Positions 1 to 6,616 of a DNA stretch of 10,938 bases are shown here, one piece after another. A model generated the notes under the pieces. It had not been told where the DNA came from. It saw only the letters and a program-made list of their open reading frames with translations, and ran no database searches. How positions within the stretch are numbered: position 1 is the stretch's first letter; each line of letters starts with the position of its first letter. The position numbers and the translations under genes were made by a program. Source of the stretch: Christensenella sp. UBA4379 (GTDB taxonomy: Bacteria > Bacillota > Clostridia > Christensenellales > Aristaeellaceae); the NCBI GenBank assembly GCA_002391225.1, contig DGRV01000092.1:50332-61269 (forward strand), in the 5' to 3' direction.

Positions 1-20
1 CGTACATGCCGCCGCTGCGG

Positions 21-49
21 ATTTAAAATGGAGGGGTTTCACCCCTCCA
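21..49 (-). terminator. Rho-independent terminator hairpin, distal of two
   Basis: On the minus strand a perfect 9-bp stem (TGGAGGGGT/ACCCCTCCA, arms 29-37 and 41-49) with a 3-nt loop is followed by a short T run (complement of 25-28) and AT-rich sequence. The plus strand has no T run after the stem, so the minus direction is favoured. It lies about 70 bases beyond the terminator that directly follows the aldo/keto reductase and may act as a backup. No gene is visible from 1 to 119. Confidence 0.55.
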
Positions 50-119
50 AACCACCCGGAGATTTAGTTATCCAGTAATCTCTACCGCATAGTGTTTTAA
101 GATGATGATTTCTCCTGTC

Positions 120-162
120 AAAAGAGGGGATGTTGCAGAATTCACTCTACAACATCCCCTCC
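120..162 (-). terminator. Rho-independent terminator of the aldo/keto reductase
   Basis: A 12-bp perfect inverted repeat (arms 124-135 and 150-161, GAGGGGATGTTG and its complement) has three further A/G/T pairs inside the loop. On the minus strand it is followed by TTTT (complement of 120-123). It begins 13 bases after the stop codon of the aldo/keto reductase, the expected place for that gene's terminator. Confidence 0.8.
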
Positions 163-174
163 ATTTGAAATCAA

Positions 175-1296
175 TTAGGCGAAAGCCTGTGCCGCTTGCT
201 TGAGCAGCTCGATGATCGGCAGGTTCTGGGGGCAGGCGCTTTCGCACTGGCCGCACTGGATGCACTGGTCGGCGCCGGCGCTGTCCTTGATGATCTGGGC
301 GTAGCGGTTCCGGGCACGTTCGGTCTGGCCGAAGATGATGTCCTGATTGCGGGCGGAGAAGATGTCCGGGATCTTGATCTGCATCGGGCAGCCTTCGGTG
401 CAGTAGCTGCAGCCGGTGCAGGGGATGCTGGGGACGTTGAGGAGCGCCTGCCGGGCTTCCTCCATGACGGCGCGCTGGTGTTCGTTAAGGGAGACGAAGC
501 CCTTCATGGTGGCGATGTTGTCCCTCATCTGGTCCATGTTGCTCATGCCGCTTAAGACCGTCATGACGCCCTCCTGAGAGGCGGCGAAGCGCAAGGCCCA
601 GGAAGCAGGGCTGGCGGCGGGATCGGCCGCGGTCAGGATGTCCCGGACGCGCTGGGGCGGGTTGGCCAGGGCGCCGCCGCGGACAGGCTCCATGACGACG
701 ACGGGCTTTCCGTGGGCCCGGGCGACCTCCAGGTTCCGCCGGGAGGCGACGGTGTTGCTTTCCCAGTCGGCATAGTTGATCTGAAGCTGGACGAATTCGG
801 CGTCAGGATGGTCGTTCAGGAGCTTTTCCAGCAGCTCCGGGGAATCGTGGAAGGAAAAGCCCCAGTGCCGGATCAGGCCCTTTTCCTTCATTCGGGCGGC
901 GTAGTCCCAGATTTTGTACTCGTCGTACAGGGGGACGTTGCGGCTGCCCAGGGCGTGCAGCAGGTAAAAGTCAAAGTATTCCGCCTGGGTCCTCTCCAGG
1001 CTGGTCATCAGCTGTTTTTCGGCGTCTTCCCGGCTGGTGCTGACGCGGGCGTTCAGCTTGGTGGCCAGGGTAAAGCTGTCCCGCTTGTGGCGGGCGACCA
1101 GGGCCTTGCCCGCGGCGATTTCGGACTGGCCGCCGTCGTAGACGTAGGCCGTATCAAAATAGGTGAAGCCGGATTCCAGGAAGAGATCCACCATGTCCTT
1201 GGTCTGCTCGATGTCGATGGCTCCGTCCGGCAGTTTGGGCAGGCGCATCAGGCCGAATCCGAGCTTGGGCGTGCTGAAAAACGGATGCGCGGGCAT
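175..1296 (-). CDS. Aldo/keto reductase with C-terminal 2[4Fe-4S] ferredoxin domain
   Basis: A predicted cytoplasmic NAD(P)H-linked oxidoreductase of 373 residues. The aldo/keto reductase barrel covers about residues 8-290, with the family's catalytic residues visible: Asp48 and Tyr53 in the FDTAYVYDGGQSE stretch, Lys80 in ATK and His114 in LLH. The tail holds two complete CxxCxxCxxxCP clusters (Cys293/296/299/303 and Cys345/348/351/355), so it should bind two [4Fe-4S] centres. This architecture is common in anaerobic Clostridia; the natural substrate is unknown and a link to ferredoxin electron transfer is inferred. The start at 1296 was chosen over an upstream in-frame codon because TAAGGAGGGG (1301-1310, complement) sits just before it and because the longer version would begin inside the promoter. 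The gene is monocistronic: own promoter at 1330-1358, terminator at 120-162. A divergent metallophosphoesterase lies upstream. Confidence 0.92.
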   Translation of the reverse strand: MPAHPFFSTPKLGFGLMRLPKLPDGAIDIEQTKDMVDLFLESGFTYFDTAYVYDGGQSEIAAGKALVARHKRDSFTLATKLNARVSTSREDAEKQLMTSLERTQAEYFDFYLLHALGSRNVPLYDEYKIWDYAARMKEKGLIRHWGFSFHDSPELLEKLLNDHPDAEFVQLQINYADWESNTVASRRNLEVARAHGKPVVVMEPVRGGALANPPQRVRDILTAADPAASPASWALRFAASQEGVMTVLSGMSNMDQMRDNIATMKGFVSLNEHQRAVMEEARQALLNVPSIPCTGCSYCTEGCPMQIKIPDIFSARNQDIIFGQTERARNRYAQIIKDSAGADQCIQCGQCESACPQNLPIIELLKQAAQAFA

Positions 1297-1329
1297 AAAA
1301 CCCCTCCTTACGTTCGATGGTTTACCTGC

Positions 1330-1358
1330 ATCATAGCAGAGGTTTTTCTTTTGCACAA
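1330..1358 (-). promoter_or_regulatory. Sigma-A type promoter of the aldo/keto reductase
   Basis: Read on the minus strand: -35 TTGTGC (complement of 1353-1358), exactly 17 bp spacer, -10 TATGAT (complement of 1330-1335). Transcription would begin near 1323, about 27 bases before the ATG. The -35 overlaps that of a weaker opposing promoter candidate. Confidence 0.7.
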
Positions 1359-1379
1359 GAGGAATAATGCATCTGAAAT
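1351..1379 (+). promoter_or_regulatory. Candidate promoter of the metallophosphoesterase gene
   Basis: TTGCAC (1351-1356), 17 bp spacer, TGAAAT (1374-1379). The -10 matches consensus at only four of six positions, so this is tentative. The location, about 30 bases before the GAGGAGG ribosome binding site (1403-1409), is right. Its -35 overlaps the -35 of the divergent promoter on the other strand. Confidence 0.35.
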
Positions 1380-1416
1380 CCGTGAAAATACAGAAAAAAA
1401 GTGAGGAGGCCGAGGG

Positions 1417-2520
1417 ATGAAACAGGGAATCTTCCTGGGGCTGATGACCCTGCTGCTGCTCCTGTGCCGGCCGGGCCGGGCGGAAACCCTTCTTTTTTTA
1501 GGGGACCTGCATCTGACGGCCCAGGACGGGGCCCTGAGCGAGGTGCTGGACGCCGTCTGCCTGGCGGCCCGGGAGGCGGACGCGCTGATTCTGCTGGGAG
1601 ACAGCACCAACAACGGCCGGCCGGAGGAGCACAGGCGGGTCGCCGCCTTTCTAAAACGGGTGCGGGAAGAAACAGGACGGCCGGTATACGTCCTGCCGGG
1701 CAATCACGACCTGTCCGGCCGGATCGGTCAGTCCGATTTTGCCGCCCTGTATGAGAACTTCGGCTACGCCCAGGCGGCATACCGCCACGATTCGTCCCTG
1801 AGCTACGCCGTCCAGACGGCCGGAAACACCTGGCTGGTGATGCTGGACCTGAACCGCTACGAAGGGAGCGGGGGCCAGGGACAGGCGGACGCCTACGGCT
1901 GGGTGTCAGACGGCCTGCTTGCCTGGCTGGAGGACGTATTTTCCAAGATCGGCGGCGGGCGGAACGCCGTGGTCTGCGCCCATTACCCGATTCAGCCGGT
2001 GCTGACCGAAACCGTGGCGGACGGGGAAAAGCTCTTTGCCCTGCTGGAAAGGCAGGACGTCCGCCTGTACCTGTGCGGCCACCGCCATCTCCACGAGACC
2101 TGGCAGGGCGGCGGCGTCCGGCAGATCACCGTCGGCATGCCCCAGAGCGACCCCTGCTGCCTGGGCAGGCTGCAAAAGGGGGAAGGAGGCTGGTCCTACA
2201 CCCTGCAGCCGCTCTTTGGGGAAGGGGACGCCTTTTTTGAGGCCCGCCGGGAAGAAACCCGGCAGCTGGGCCTCCGCATGGCCCTGGGCTCCCTCCGCGG
2301 CACGCCCTATGAGGACAGCCAGGAGGTCGCCGAATGGTTCGCCCAGGTCTTCTGCCTGTACATGGAGGGCCGGCTGAGCGAGCACCGCGACCGCCTGCTG
2401 GCGGACGAAAGCTGCGAAAAATGGCGTCAGGCCGGCGTCCGCCAGGCCCCGGGACCGTGGATCATCTCCATCCTGGAAAACACAGAAGAAAGTGTATGGA
2501 AACTCTGGGGTTCAGAGTGA
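1417..2520 (+). CDS. Secreted calcineurin-like metallophosphoesterase
   Basis: A 367-residue protein with an N-terminal signal peptide (Lys2, then a Leu-rich core to about residue 17, likely cut near Arg-Ala-Glu 21-23), so it should act outside the membrane. All metallophosphoesterase motifs are present in order: DLH (Asp30, His32), GDSTNNG (61-67), GNHD (95-98), the AHYP histidine (His189) and GHRH (221-224). The family uses a two-metal centre to hydrolyse phosphomono- or diesters; the substrate cannot be told from sequence. Cys17 does not sit in a good lipobox, so a lipoprotein is unlikely. The start is set by GAGGAGG (1403-1409) 7 bases upstream. The last codons (Glu-stop) run into the repeat element starting at 2514, so the native C-terminus may have been altered by that element. 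Confidence 0.88.
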   Translation: MKQGIFLGLMTLLLLLCRPGRAETLLFLGDLHLTAQDGALSEVLDAVCLAAREADALILLGDSTNNGRPEEHRRVAAFLKRVREETGRPVYVLPGNHDLSGRIGQSDFAALYENFGYAQAAYRHDSSLSYAVQTAGNTWLVMLDLNRYEGSGGQGQADAYGWVSDGLLAWLEDVFSKIGGGRNAVVCAHYPIQPVLTETVADGEKLFALLERQDVRLYLCGHRHLHETWQGGGVRQITVGMPQSDPCCLGRLQKGEGGWSYTLQPLFGEGDAFFEARREETRQLGLRMALGSLRGTPYEDSQEVAEWFAQVFCLYMEGRLSEHRDRLLADESCEKWRQAGVRQAPGPWIISILENTEESVWKLWGSE

Positions 2521-2720
2521 AGAGTGGAGATAGGATAGTGAGTGATAAGGTAGGAAGTAGGAGGTAGAAGGTAGGAGGTTAATAGTGAGGAGTGAGGCGT
2601 GAGGAGTTAGGAGTGAGGAGTTGAAATGGGTGCAATGATTGAAAACCATATTAACTCTCCACTCTGCGGCCGAAGGCCGCGAAAACTCTTCACTCTCCAC
2701 TCTCCGAACGAAGTGAGGTC
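2514..2720 (+). repeat. Mosaic intergenic repeat with purine-rich and pyrimidine-rich arms
   Basis: This fills the space between the metallophosphoesterase and the HD protein. From 2514 to 2632 the plus strand has only one C (at 2598) and consists of shuffled 6-8 bp words such as gagtgag, taggagg and gaggagt. From about 2652 it turns pyrimidine-rich (ctctccactct, ctcttcactctccactctc). The left end agagtgaagagt (2514-2525) is the exact reverse complement of 2685-2696, so the element can fold back on itself. A perfect hairpin GCGGCC-GAA-GGCCGC (2666-2680) sits in the right arm. It overlaps the upstream stop codon, and its right end (GTGAGG, 2713-2718) is the ribosome binding site of the next gene. 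It looks like a dispersed REP-like element; copies elsewhere in the genome cannot be seen from here. Confidence 0.75.
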
Positions 2721-2722
2721 GT

Positions 2723-3715
2723 ATGAATACGCTTTGGAGTGTCTATGAAGCGGAGGTGCCGGGGTTTTTGGGGGCTTTTTTGGAAAGCCCGGCGCTTCGG
2801 CGCATCGGCGGGGTTGGGATGAACTGCGGGTGCGAGTATACGGATTTTCCGCTGTTCCGGCGGGTTCTGCCCTATTCCCGGCTGGATCACAGCGTCGGGG
2901 CGGCGCTGATCGTCTGGCATTGGACCCGGGAGAAGGAGCAGGCCCTGGCCGCCCTGTTTCACGACATCGCCGCCCCGGTCTTCGCCCACGTGATCGACTT
3001 TGTGAAGGGGGACTATGTAAAGCAGGAGGCGACGGAGGCAGGTACCGCCCGCCGTATCCGGGAGGACCCGGCGCTGCCTGGCCTGCTGGCCGAATGGGGG
3101 ATTCCCCTTTCTCGGGTGGCGGAAGACCGTCTCTATCCCCTGGTCAACAACGAAACGCCCCGCCTGTGCGCCGACCGGCTGGAATACACCCTGGGCAACC
3201 TCCTGCACTTTGGCATCTGTACCGCGGATGAGATTCGGCAGATGTACAAAGCCCTGACGCTGACCCGGGCGGAGGACGGGGCGGAGGAACCGGCCTTCCG
3301 GGACCGGGAGGCGGCCCTGCGCTTTGCCCGCCAGGCCCTCCGATGCTCCCGGATCTATGTGTCGGATGAAGACCGCTATGCCATGCAGCGCCTGGCGGAG
3401 CTGATCCGGCTGGCTATGGAAAAAGGCGTCCTAAAGGAGGAAGACCTCTGGACGACCGAGGAGAAAGTGATCCGGAAAATCCTCGCGGACGGCGAACTCC
3501 GGGCGGCCTGGGAAGCCTTCACCTCCCTTTCCCGCACCGAACGGGCAAAGGAGAAGGATGAAAGGCCCAATTGGCGGCGGATACCGGCCAAAAAGCGCTG
3601 GATCGACCCGCTGGTAGCTTGGGAAGGGCGTCTGTCCTCCCTGGACCCGGGCTTCCGGGAGGAGGCGGAGGCCTTCGTGAAAAGCCCGCTCGACCATTGG
3701 GTGCTCGGTGCCTGA
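2723..3715 (+). CDS. HD-domain metal-dependent phosphohydrolase
   Basis: A 330-residue soluble protein with no signal peptide. The N-terminal half carries an HD-superfamily pattern: His56 in SRLDHSVG, the His80-Asp81 doublet in ALFHDIAAP, then a further His89, and Asp151 in CADRLEY. These are the expected ligands of a metal centre that hydrolyses phosphate esters of nucleotides or similar compounds. The C-terminal half (about 200-330) is helical and charged, with no motif I recognise. The exact substrate (dNTP, cyclic nucleotide or other) is not determinable. The start uses GTGAGG at 2713-2718, five bases before the ATG, contributed by the end of the repeat element. No convincing promoter is visible in the 200 bases upstream, so it may depend on transcription from the metallophosphoesterase through the repeat. 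Confidence 0.82.
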   Translation: MNTLWSVYEAEVPGFLGAFLESPALRRIGGVGMNCGCEYTDFPLFRRVLPYSRLDHSVGAALIVWHWTREKEQALAALFHDIAAPVFAHVIDFVKGDYVKQEATEAGTARRIREDPALPGLLAEWGIPLSRVAEDRLYPLVNNETPRLCADRLEYTLGNLLHFGICTADEIRQMYKALTLTRAEDGAEEPAFRDREAALRFARQALRCSRIYVSDEDRYAMQRLAELIRLAMEKGVLKEEDLWTTEEKVIRKILADGELRAAWEAFTSLSRTERAKEKDERPNWRRIPAKKRWIDPLVAWEGRLSSLDPGFREEAEAFVKSPLDHWVLGA

Positions 3716-3719
3716 CCCT

Positions 3720-3734
3720 GCCCTGGAACAGGGC
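3720..3734 (+). other. Short hairpin after the HD gene
   Basis: GCCCTG-GAA-CAGGGC, a 6-bp perfect stem, starts five bases after the HD gene stop codon. No T run follows, so it is a weak terminator candidate or an RNA 3'-end stabiliser. The GAA loop is the same as in the hairpin at 2666-2680. Confidence 0.35.
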
Positions 3735-3779
3735 GTGAACGCAGTGATCTTTGCAAAAATGCTTCTTGATTTAGTTCTT

Positions 3780-3791
3780 GTTTAAACGTTT
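3780..3791. promoter_or_regulatory. Overlapping palindromes before the oligoxylanase RBS
   Basis: Two overlapping 8-bp palindromes, GTTTAAAC (3780-3787) and AAACGTTT (3784-3791), lie directly upstream of AAGGAGG (3794-3800). The position would suit a repressor operator for a sugar-inducible gene. The motif is short and AT-rich, and no good -35/-10 pair was found between 3735 and 3780, so this is tentative. Confidence 0.25.
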
Positions 3792-3808
3792 TTAAGGAGG
3801 TCAGCACT

Positions 3809-4918
3809 ATGGAATGGACATTTCCCAATCAGTTTTCCCGCATTGGGGTTAGCGATGCGGAGGTACGGGAACGGGTGCAGCGCTGCTTTGATACGCTCTT
3901 TTTTGATCCCGAGGAGAGAATCTATCAGGACGTGGATGATGACAGCGGCTGCATGGTGGATACCGGCAATATCGACGCCCGCACCGAGGGCATGAGCTAC
4001 GGCATGATGATGTGTGTACAGATGGATCGGAAAGATCTGTTTGACAGGCTGTGGCAGTTTGCCATGCGGTATATGTATCACGCAGACGGAATATACAAGG
4101 GCTATTTCGCCTGGTCCGTGCAGCTGGACGGCAGACACAACGCCGAGGGTCCTGCGCCGGACGGGGAGGAATACTTTGCCATGGCGCTTTTCATGGCTTC
4201 TGCCCGCTGGGGGGAAGGAGAGGGAATTTTCGCCTATGCCGCCCAAGCCAGAGAAATATTGAGGCACTGCGTCCATCAGCCGGAAATCGTCCCCGGCGGA
4301 CGGGCGATGTGGGATGAACGCAATCATCTGATCCGTTTTGTGCCGGAGGCGGATTTTACGGACCCCAGCTATCATCTGCCCCATTTCTACACGCTGTTCG
4401 CGGAACGAGCCCATCCGGAAGACCGGGCGTTCTGGCTGGAAGCCGCCAAAGAAAGCCGGGCCTATATCGCCCGCAGCGCCCACCCCGTCACCGGCATGAG
4501 CCCCGAGTACGCCGAATATGACGGAACGCCCAGGCTCTTCCCCAAGAAGCCCTTTACTTATTATTCAGACGCCTACCGCGTGGTGATGAACATCGCTTTG
4601 GATACCCTGTGGTTCGGCCGGAAGGAAGCCCTGGCGCGGATCGCGGCGAATCTCCAGGAGTATTTTCATGGTATCCCGGAGCGGGATTACCGCGCCTATC
4701 AGATTGATGGGACGCCCACGGAGGAACCGGCCTTGCATCCTGTCGCGATCACCGCCGTGCTGGGGGCTGCTTCCATCGCCAGTGAAAGCGCCTGTGCTGA
4801 CGAATACCTCCGCGCGTTCTGGCAGACGCCGCTGCGCACGGGGAAACGCCGGTATTATGACAACTGCCTGTATTTTTTCAGCCTGCTGATGCTCGCTGGG
4901 ATGTATCGGATGTACTGA
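3809..4918 (+). CDS. GH8 reducing-end xylose-releasing exo-oligoxylanase (Rex)
   Basis: A 369-residue glycoside hydrolase family 8 protein that closely resembles the Bacillus halodurans Rex enzyme as I recall its sequence: DTGNIDARTEGMSYGMMM, GPAPDGEEYFA, FTDPSYHLPHFY, YYSDAYR, ALHPV and TGKRRYYDNCLYFF all correspond. The family removes xylose from the reducing end of short xylo-oligosaccharides by inversion. Glu60 (TEGMSYG) fits the general acid, Asp254 (SDAYR) the base, with Asp118 (PDGEE) and His310 (LHPV) as expected subsite residues. There is no signal peptide, so it should act in the cytoplasm on imported oligosaccharides. Length is normal. The start is fixed by AAGGAGG at 3794-3800, eight bases upstream. 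It is monocistronic, ending in a hairpin at 4949-4972. No xylan transporter, xylosidase or xylose isomerase lies in the window. Confidence 0.93.
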   Translation: MEWTFPNQFSRIGVSDAEVRERVQRCFDTLFFDPEERIYQDVDDDSGCMVDTGNIDARTEGMSYGMMMCVQMDRKDLFDRLWQFAMRYMYHADGIYKGYFAWSVQLDGRHNAEGPAPDGEEYFAMALFMASARWGEGEGIFAYAAQAREILRHCVHQPEIVPGGRAMWDERNHLIRFVPEADFTDPSYHLPHFYTLFAERAHPEDRAFWLEAAKESRAYIARSAHPVTGMSPEYAEYDGTPRLFPKKPFTYYSDAYRVVMNIALDTLWFGRKEALARIAANLQEYFHGIPERDYRAYQIDGTPTEEPALHPVAITAVLGAASIASESACADEYLRAFWQTPLRTGKRRYYDNCLYFFSLLMLAGMYRMY

Positions 4919-4948
4919 CAGGCGAAAACAAAGCGGACAGTAAACAAC

Positions 4949-4972
4949 GAACCCCGGCAAAAGCCGGGGTTC
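4949..4972. terminator. Bidirectional terminator between convergent genes
   Basis: A perfect 10-bp stem GAACCCCGGC (4949-4958) and its complement (4963-4972) with an AAAA loop lies 30 bases after the oligoxylanase stop and 30 bases after the isomerase stop on the other strand. The minus side is followed by GTTGTTT, the plus side by ATTGCTAT. It probably serves both genes. Confidence 0.75.
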
Positions 4973-5002
4973 ATTGCTATAGATGAGAAGTTCTGCCGTA
5001 AA

Positions 5003-6484
5003 TCAGGCGAAGGGATTCTCCGTCGGATAGGGCAGGCTCTTGGGCTGGTTGTAAGCGATGTCCTTGACGCCCAGGAAGCGGAACACGTCGAACAGGGCCT
5101 TGCCCACGTGGCTGAAGGCCACCGCGCCGTGGTGCGGATAGCGCTTTTCGATCAGCACGTGACGATAGAAGCGGCCCATCTCCGGGATGGCGAAGACGCC
5201 GATGCCGCCGAAGGAGCGGGTGCGGACGTCCAGAATTTCGCCCTCGGCGATGTAGGAGCGAAGGTTGCCGTCGCTGTCGCACTGGAGGCGGTAGAAGGTG
5301 ATGTCGCTGGCGGCGAGGTCGCCTTCCAGAGTGCCGCGGGTGAAGTCAGGATCGCTGCCGGCGGGCTCCAGGAGGCGGTGCTGGATCAGCTGATACTTGA
5401 TCGCGCGGTCGGAGCACAGCTTGCATTCCGGCGTGTTGCCGCAGTGGAAGCCCATGAAGGTATCGGTCAGGCTGTAGTTGTAGCGGCCCTTGATGTCCTC
5501 GTCGTAGATGTACTGTGGGACGGAGTTGTTGATGTCCAGCAGGGTGACGGGGTCGGCGGAAACGCACAGGCCGATGTACTCGCTCAGAGCGCCGTAGATA
5601 TCCACCTCGCAGGAGACCGGGATGCCCCGGCTGACCAGGCGGGAGTTCACGTAGCAGGGCTCAAAGCCGAACTGGCTGGGGAAGGCCGGCCAGCACTTGT
5701 CGGCGAAGGCCACGTACTTGCGGTCGCCCTTGTGCTTTTCCGCCCAGTCCAGCAGCGTCAGCTCGAACTGCGCCATGCGGACGCTCATGTCCGGATAATA
5801 GGAGCCTTCGCCCATTTCCTTGGCCATGTCGGCGCAGACTTCGGGGATGCGGGGGTCGTTCTCGTGCTCTTTGTAGGAGACCAGCAGGTCCAGCTCGCTG
5901 TTCTCTTCGATTTCGACGCCGATCTCATACAGGCCCTTGATGGGGGCGTTGCAGGCGAAGAAGTCCTGAGGACGGGGGCCGAAGGTGATGATCTTGAGGT
6001 TCTTGACGCCGATGATGGCGCGGGCCACGGGCACGAAGTCCGCGATCATCTTGGCGATATCGTCCGCGGTGCCCACGGGGTAGGCGGGGATATAGCCCTT
6101 GAGATGGCGCATGCCTAAGTTGTAGGAGCAGTTCAGCATGCCGCAGTAGGCGTCGCCGCGGCCGTTGATCATGTCGCCGTCGCCCTCGGCGGCCGCCACG
6201 AACATGCAGGGGCCATCAAAGTGCTTGGCGATCAGGGTTTCGGGGGTTTCCGGGCCAAAGTTGCCCAGGAAGACGACCAGGGCGTTGCAGCCGGCGGCGT
6301 TGACGTCCGCCACGGCCTTCTGCATGTCCAGCTCGTTTTCGACGGTCACGGGGCACTCATAGATGTTCTTTTCGCCGTAGGCCTTGACGATCGCCGCGCG
6401 GCGCTTCTGGGACAGCTGGATGGGGAAGCAGTCGCGGGATACGGCGATGATGCCCAGCTTTACGACGGGAATATTGCTCACCAT
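5003..6484 (-). CDS. L-fucose/L-arabinose isomerase-family sugar isomerase
   Basis: A 493-residue cytoplasmic protein of the FucI-like isomerase family (COG2407 type), expected to interconvert an aldose and its ketose with a Mn2+ centre. Probable metal ligands are Glu293 (CEVDIYGAL), Asp317 (LLDINN) and His347 (GFHCGNTP). The 24-residue gap from Glu to Asp equals that between Glu337 and Asp361 of E. coli FucI, as I recall it. It is shorter than E. coli FucI (about 590 residues) and belongs to the shorter, diverse branch whose sugar is often unknown, so L-fucose is not assured. The ATG has TTTTTAAGGAG upstream with a rather long 10-base gap. It is the second gene of an operon with the DUF4867 protein, 130 bases downstream of it across a 7-bp repeat array. 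No kinase, aldolase or transporter accompanies it. Confidence 0.88.
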   Translation of the reverse strand: MVSNIPVVKLGIIAVSRDCFPIQLSQKRRAAIVKAYGEKNIYECPVTVENELDMQKAVADVNAAGCNALVVFLGNFGPETPETLIAKHFDGPCMFVAAAEGDGDMINGRGDAYCGMLNCSYNLGMRHLKGYIPAYPVGTADDIAKMIADFVPVARAIIGVKNLKIITFGPRPQDFFACNAPIKGLYEIGVEIEENSELDLLVSYKEHENDPRIPEVCADMAKEMGEGSYYPDMSVRMAQFELTLLDWAEKHKGDRKYVAFADKCWPAFPSQFGFEPCYVNSRLVSRGIPVSCEVDIYGALSEYIGLCVSADPVTLLDINNSVPQYIYDEDIKGRYNYSLTDTFMGFHCGNTPECKLCSDRAIKYQLIQHRLLEPAGSDPDFTRGTLEGDLAASDITFYRLQCDSDGNLRSYIAEGEILDVRTRSFGGIGVFAIPEMGRFYRHVLIEKRYPHHGAVAFSHVGKALFDVFRFLGVKDIAYNQPKSLPYPTENPFA

Positions 6485-6514
6485 AAGAAATCACTCCTTA
6501 AAAATATTGATGGT

Positions 6515-6529
6515 CAGGCGAAAAGCCTG
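6515..6529 (-). other. Small hairpin before the isomerase RBS
   Basis: CAGGC-GAAAA-GCCTG, a 5-bp stem, lies between the heptamer array and the isomerase ribosome binding site. It could mark an mRNA processing point or affect translation of the isomerase. There is no T run directly after it in the minus direction, so a terminator is unlikely. Confidence 0.3.
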
Positions 6530-6539
6530 GGAAACCCGG

Positions 6540-6616
6540 GGGATGAGGGAATAGGGATTAGGGAATAGGGATTAGGGATTAGGCATTAGGCATTAGGCAT
6601 TAGGCAATAGGGATTT
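6540..6616 (+). repeat. Eleven-unit heptamer array with G-quadruplex pattern
   Basis: Eleven contiguous 7-bp units fill 6540-6616 without a break: GGGATGA, GGGAATA, GGGATTA, GGGAATA, GGGATTA twice, GGCATTA three times, GGCAATA, GGGATTT. The first six give G3 tracts separated by 4-nt loops, meeting the G3-N1-7 quadruplex pattern on the plus strand, which is the template strand for the surrounding genes. The transcript carries the C-rich complement. The array ends inside the stop codon of the DUF4867 gene (6615-6617). It resembles the short tandem heptamer repeats of other bacteria and, by coincidence, telomere repeats. Unit number probably varies between strains through slippage. Confidence 0.9.

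Noticed and set aside
68..265. A small minus-strand frame overlapping the end of the aldo/keto reductase
   Set aside because: It reads through the reductase 3' end and its terminator hairpin in another frame, with no RBS.
712..1404. A 230-codon open frame on the plus strand
   Set aside because: It is antisense to the aldo/keto reductase and would run through the divergent promoter region into the metallophosphoesterase RBS.
2512..2700. A 62-codon minus-strand frame within the repeat element
   Set aside because: The Ser/Leu/Tyr-rich peptide merely translates the skewed repeat; no RBS or recognisable domain.
3750..3795. A sigma-A promoter for the oligoxylanase (TTGCAA at 3751-3756)
   Set aside because: No acceptable -10 is found at 16-18 bp; alternatives would place the start within the RBS.
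5108..6118. A 336-codon open frame on the plus strand
   Set aside because: It is antisense to the isomerase, whose metal ligands and family motifs are clear. The frame is low in complexity (Val/Ala/Asp/Gly-rich) and lacks an RBS.
6540..6616. A true telomere or linear replicon end
   Set aside because: The GGGATTA-type units sit inside an operon with coding sequence on both sides, and the period is 7 rather than 6; it is an internal tandem repeat.
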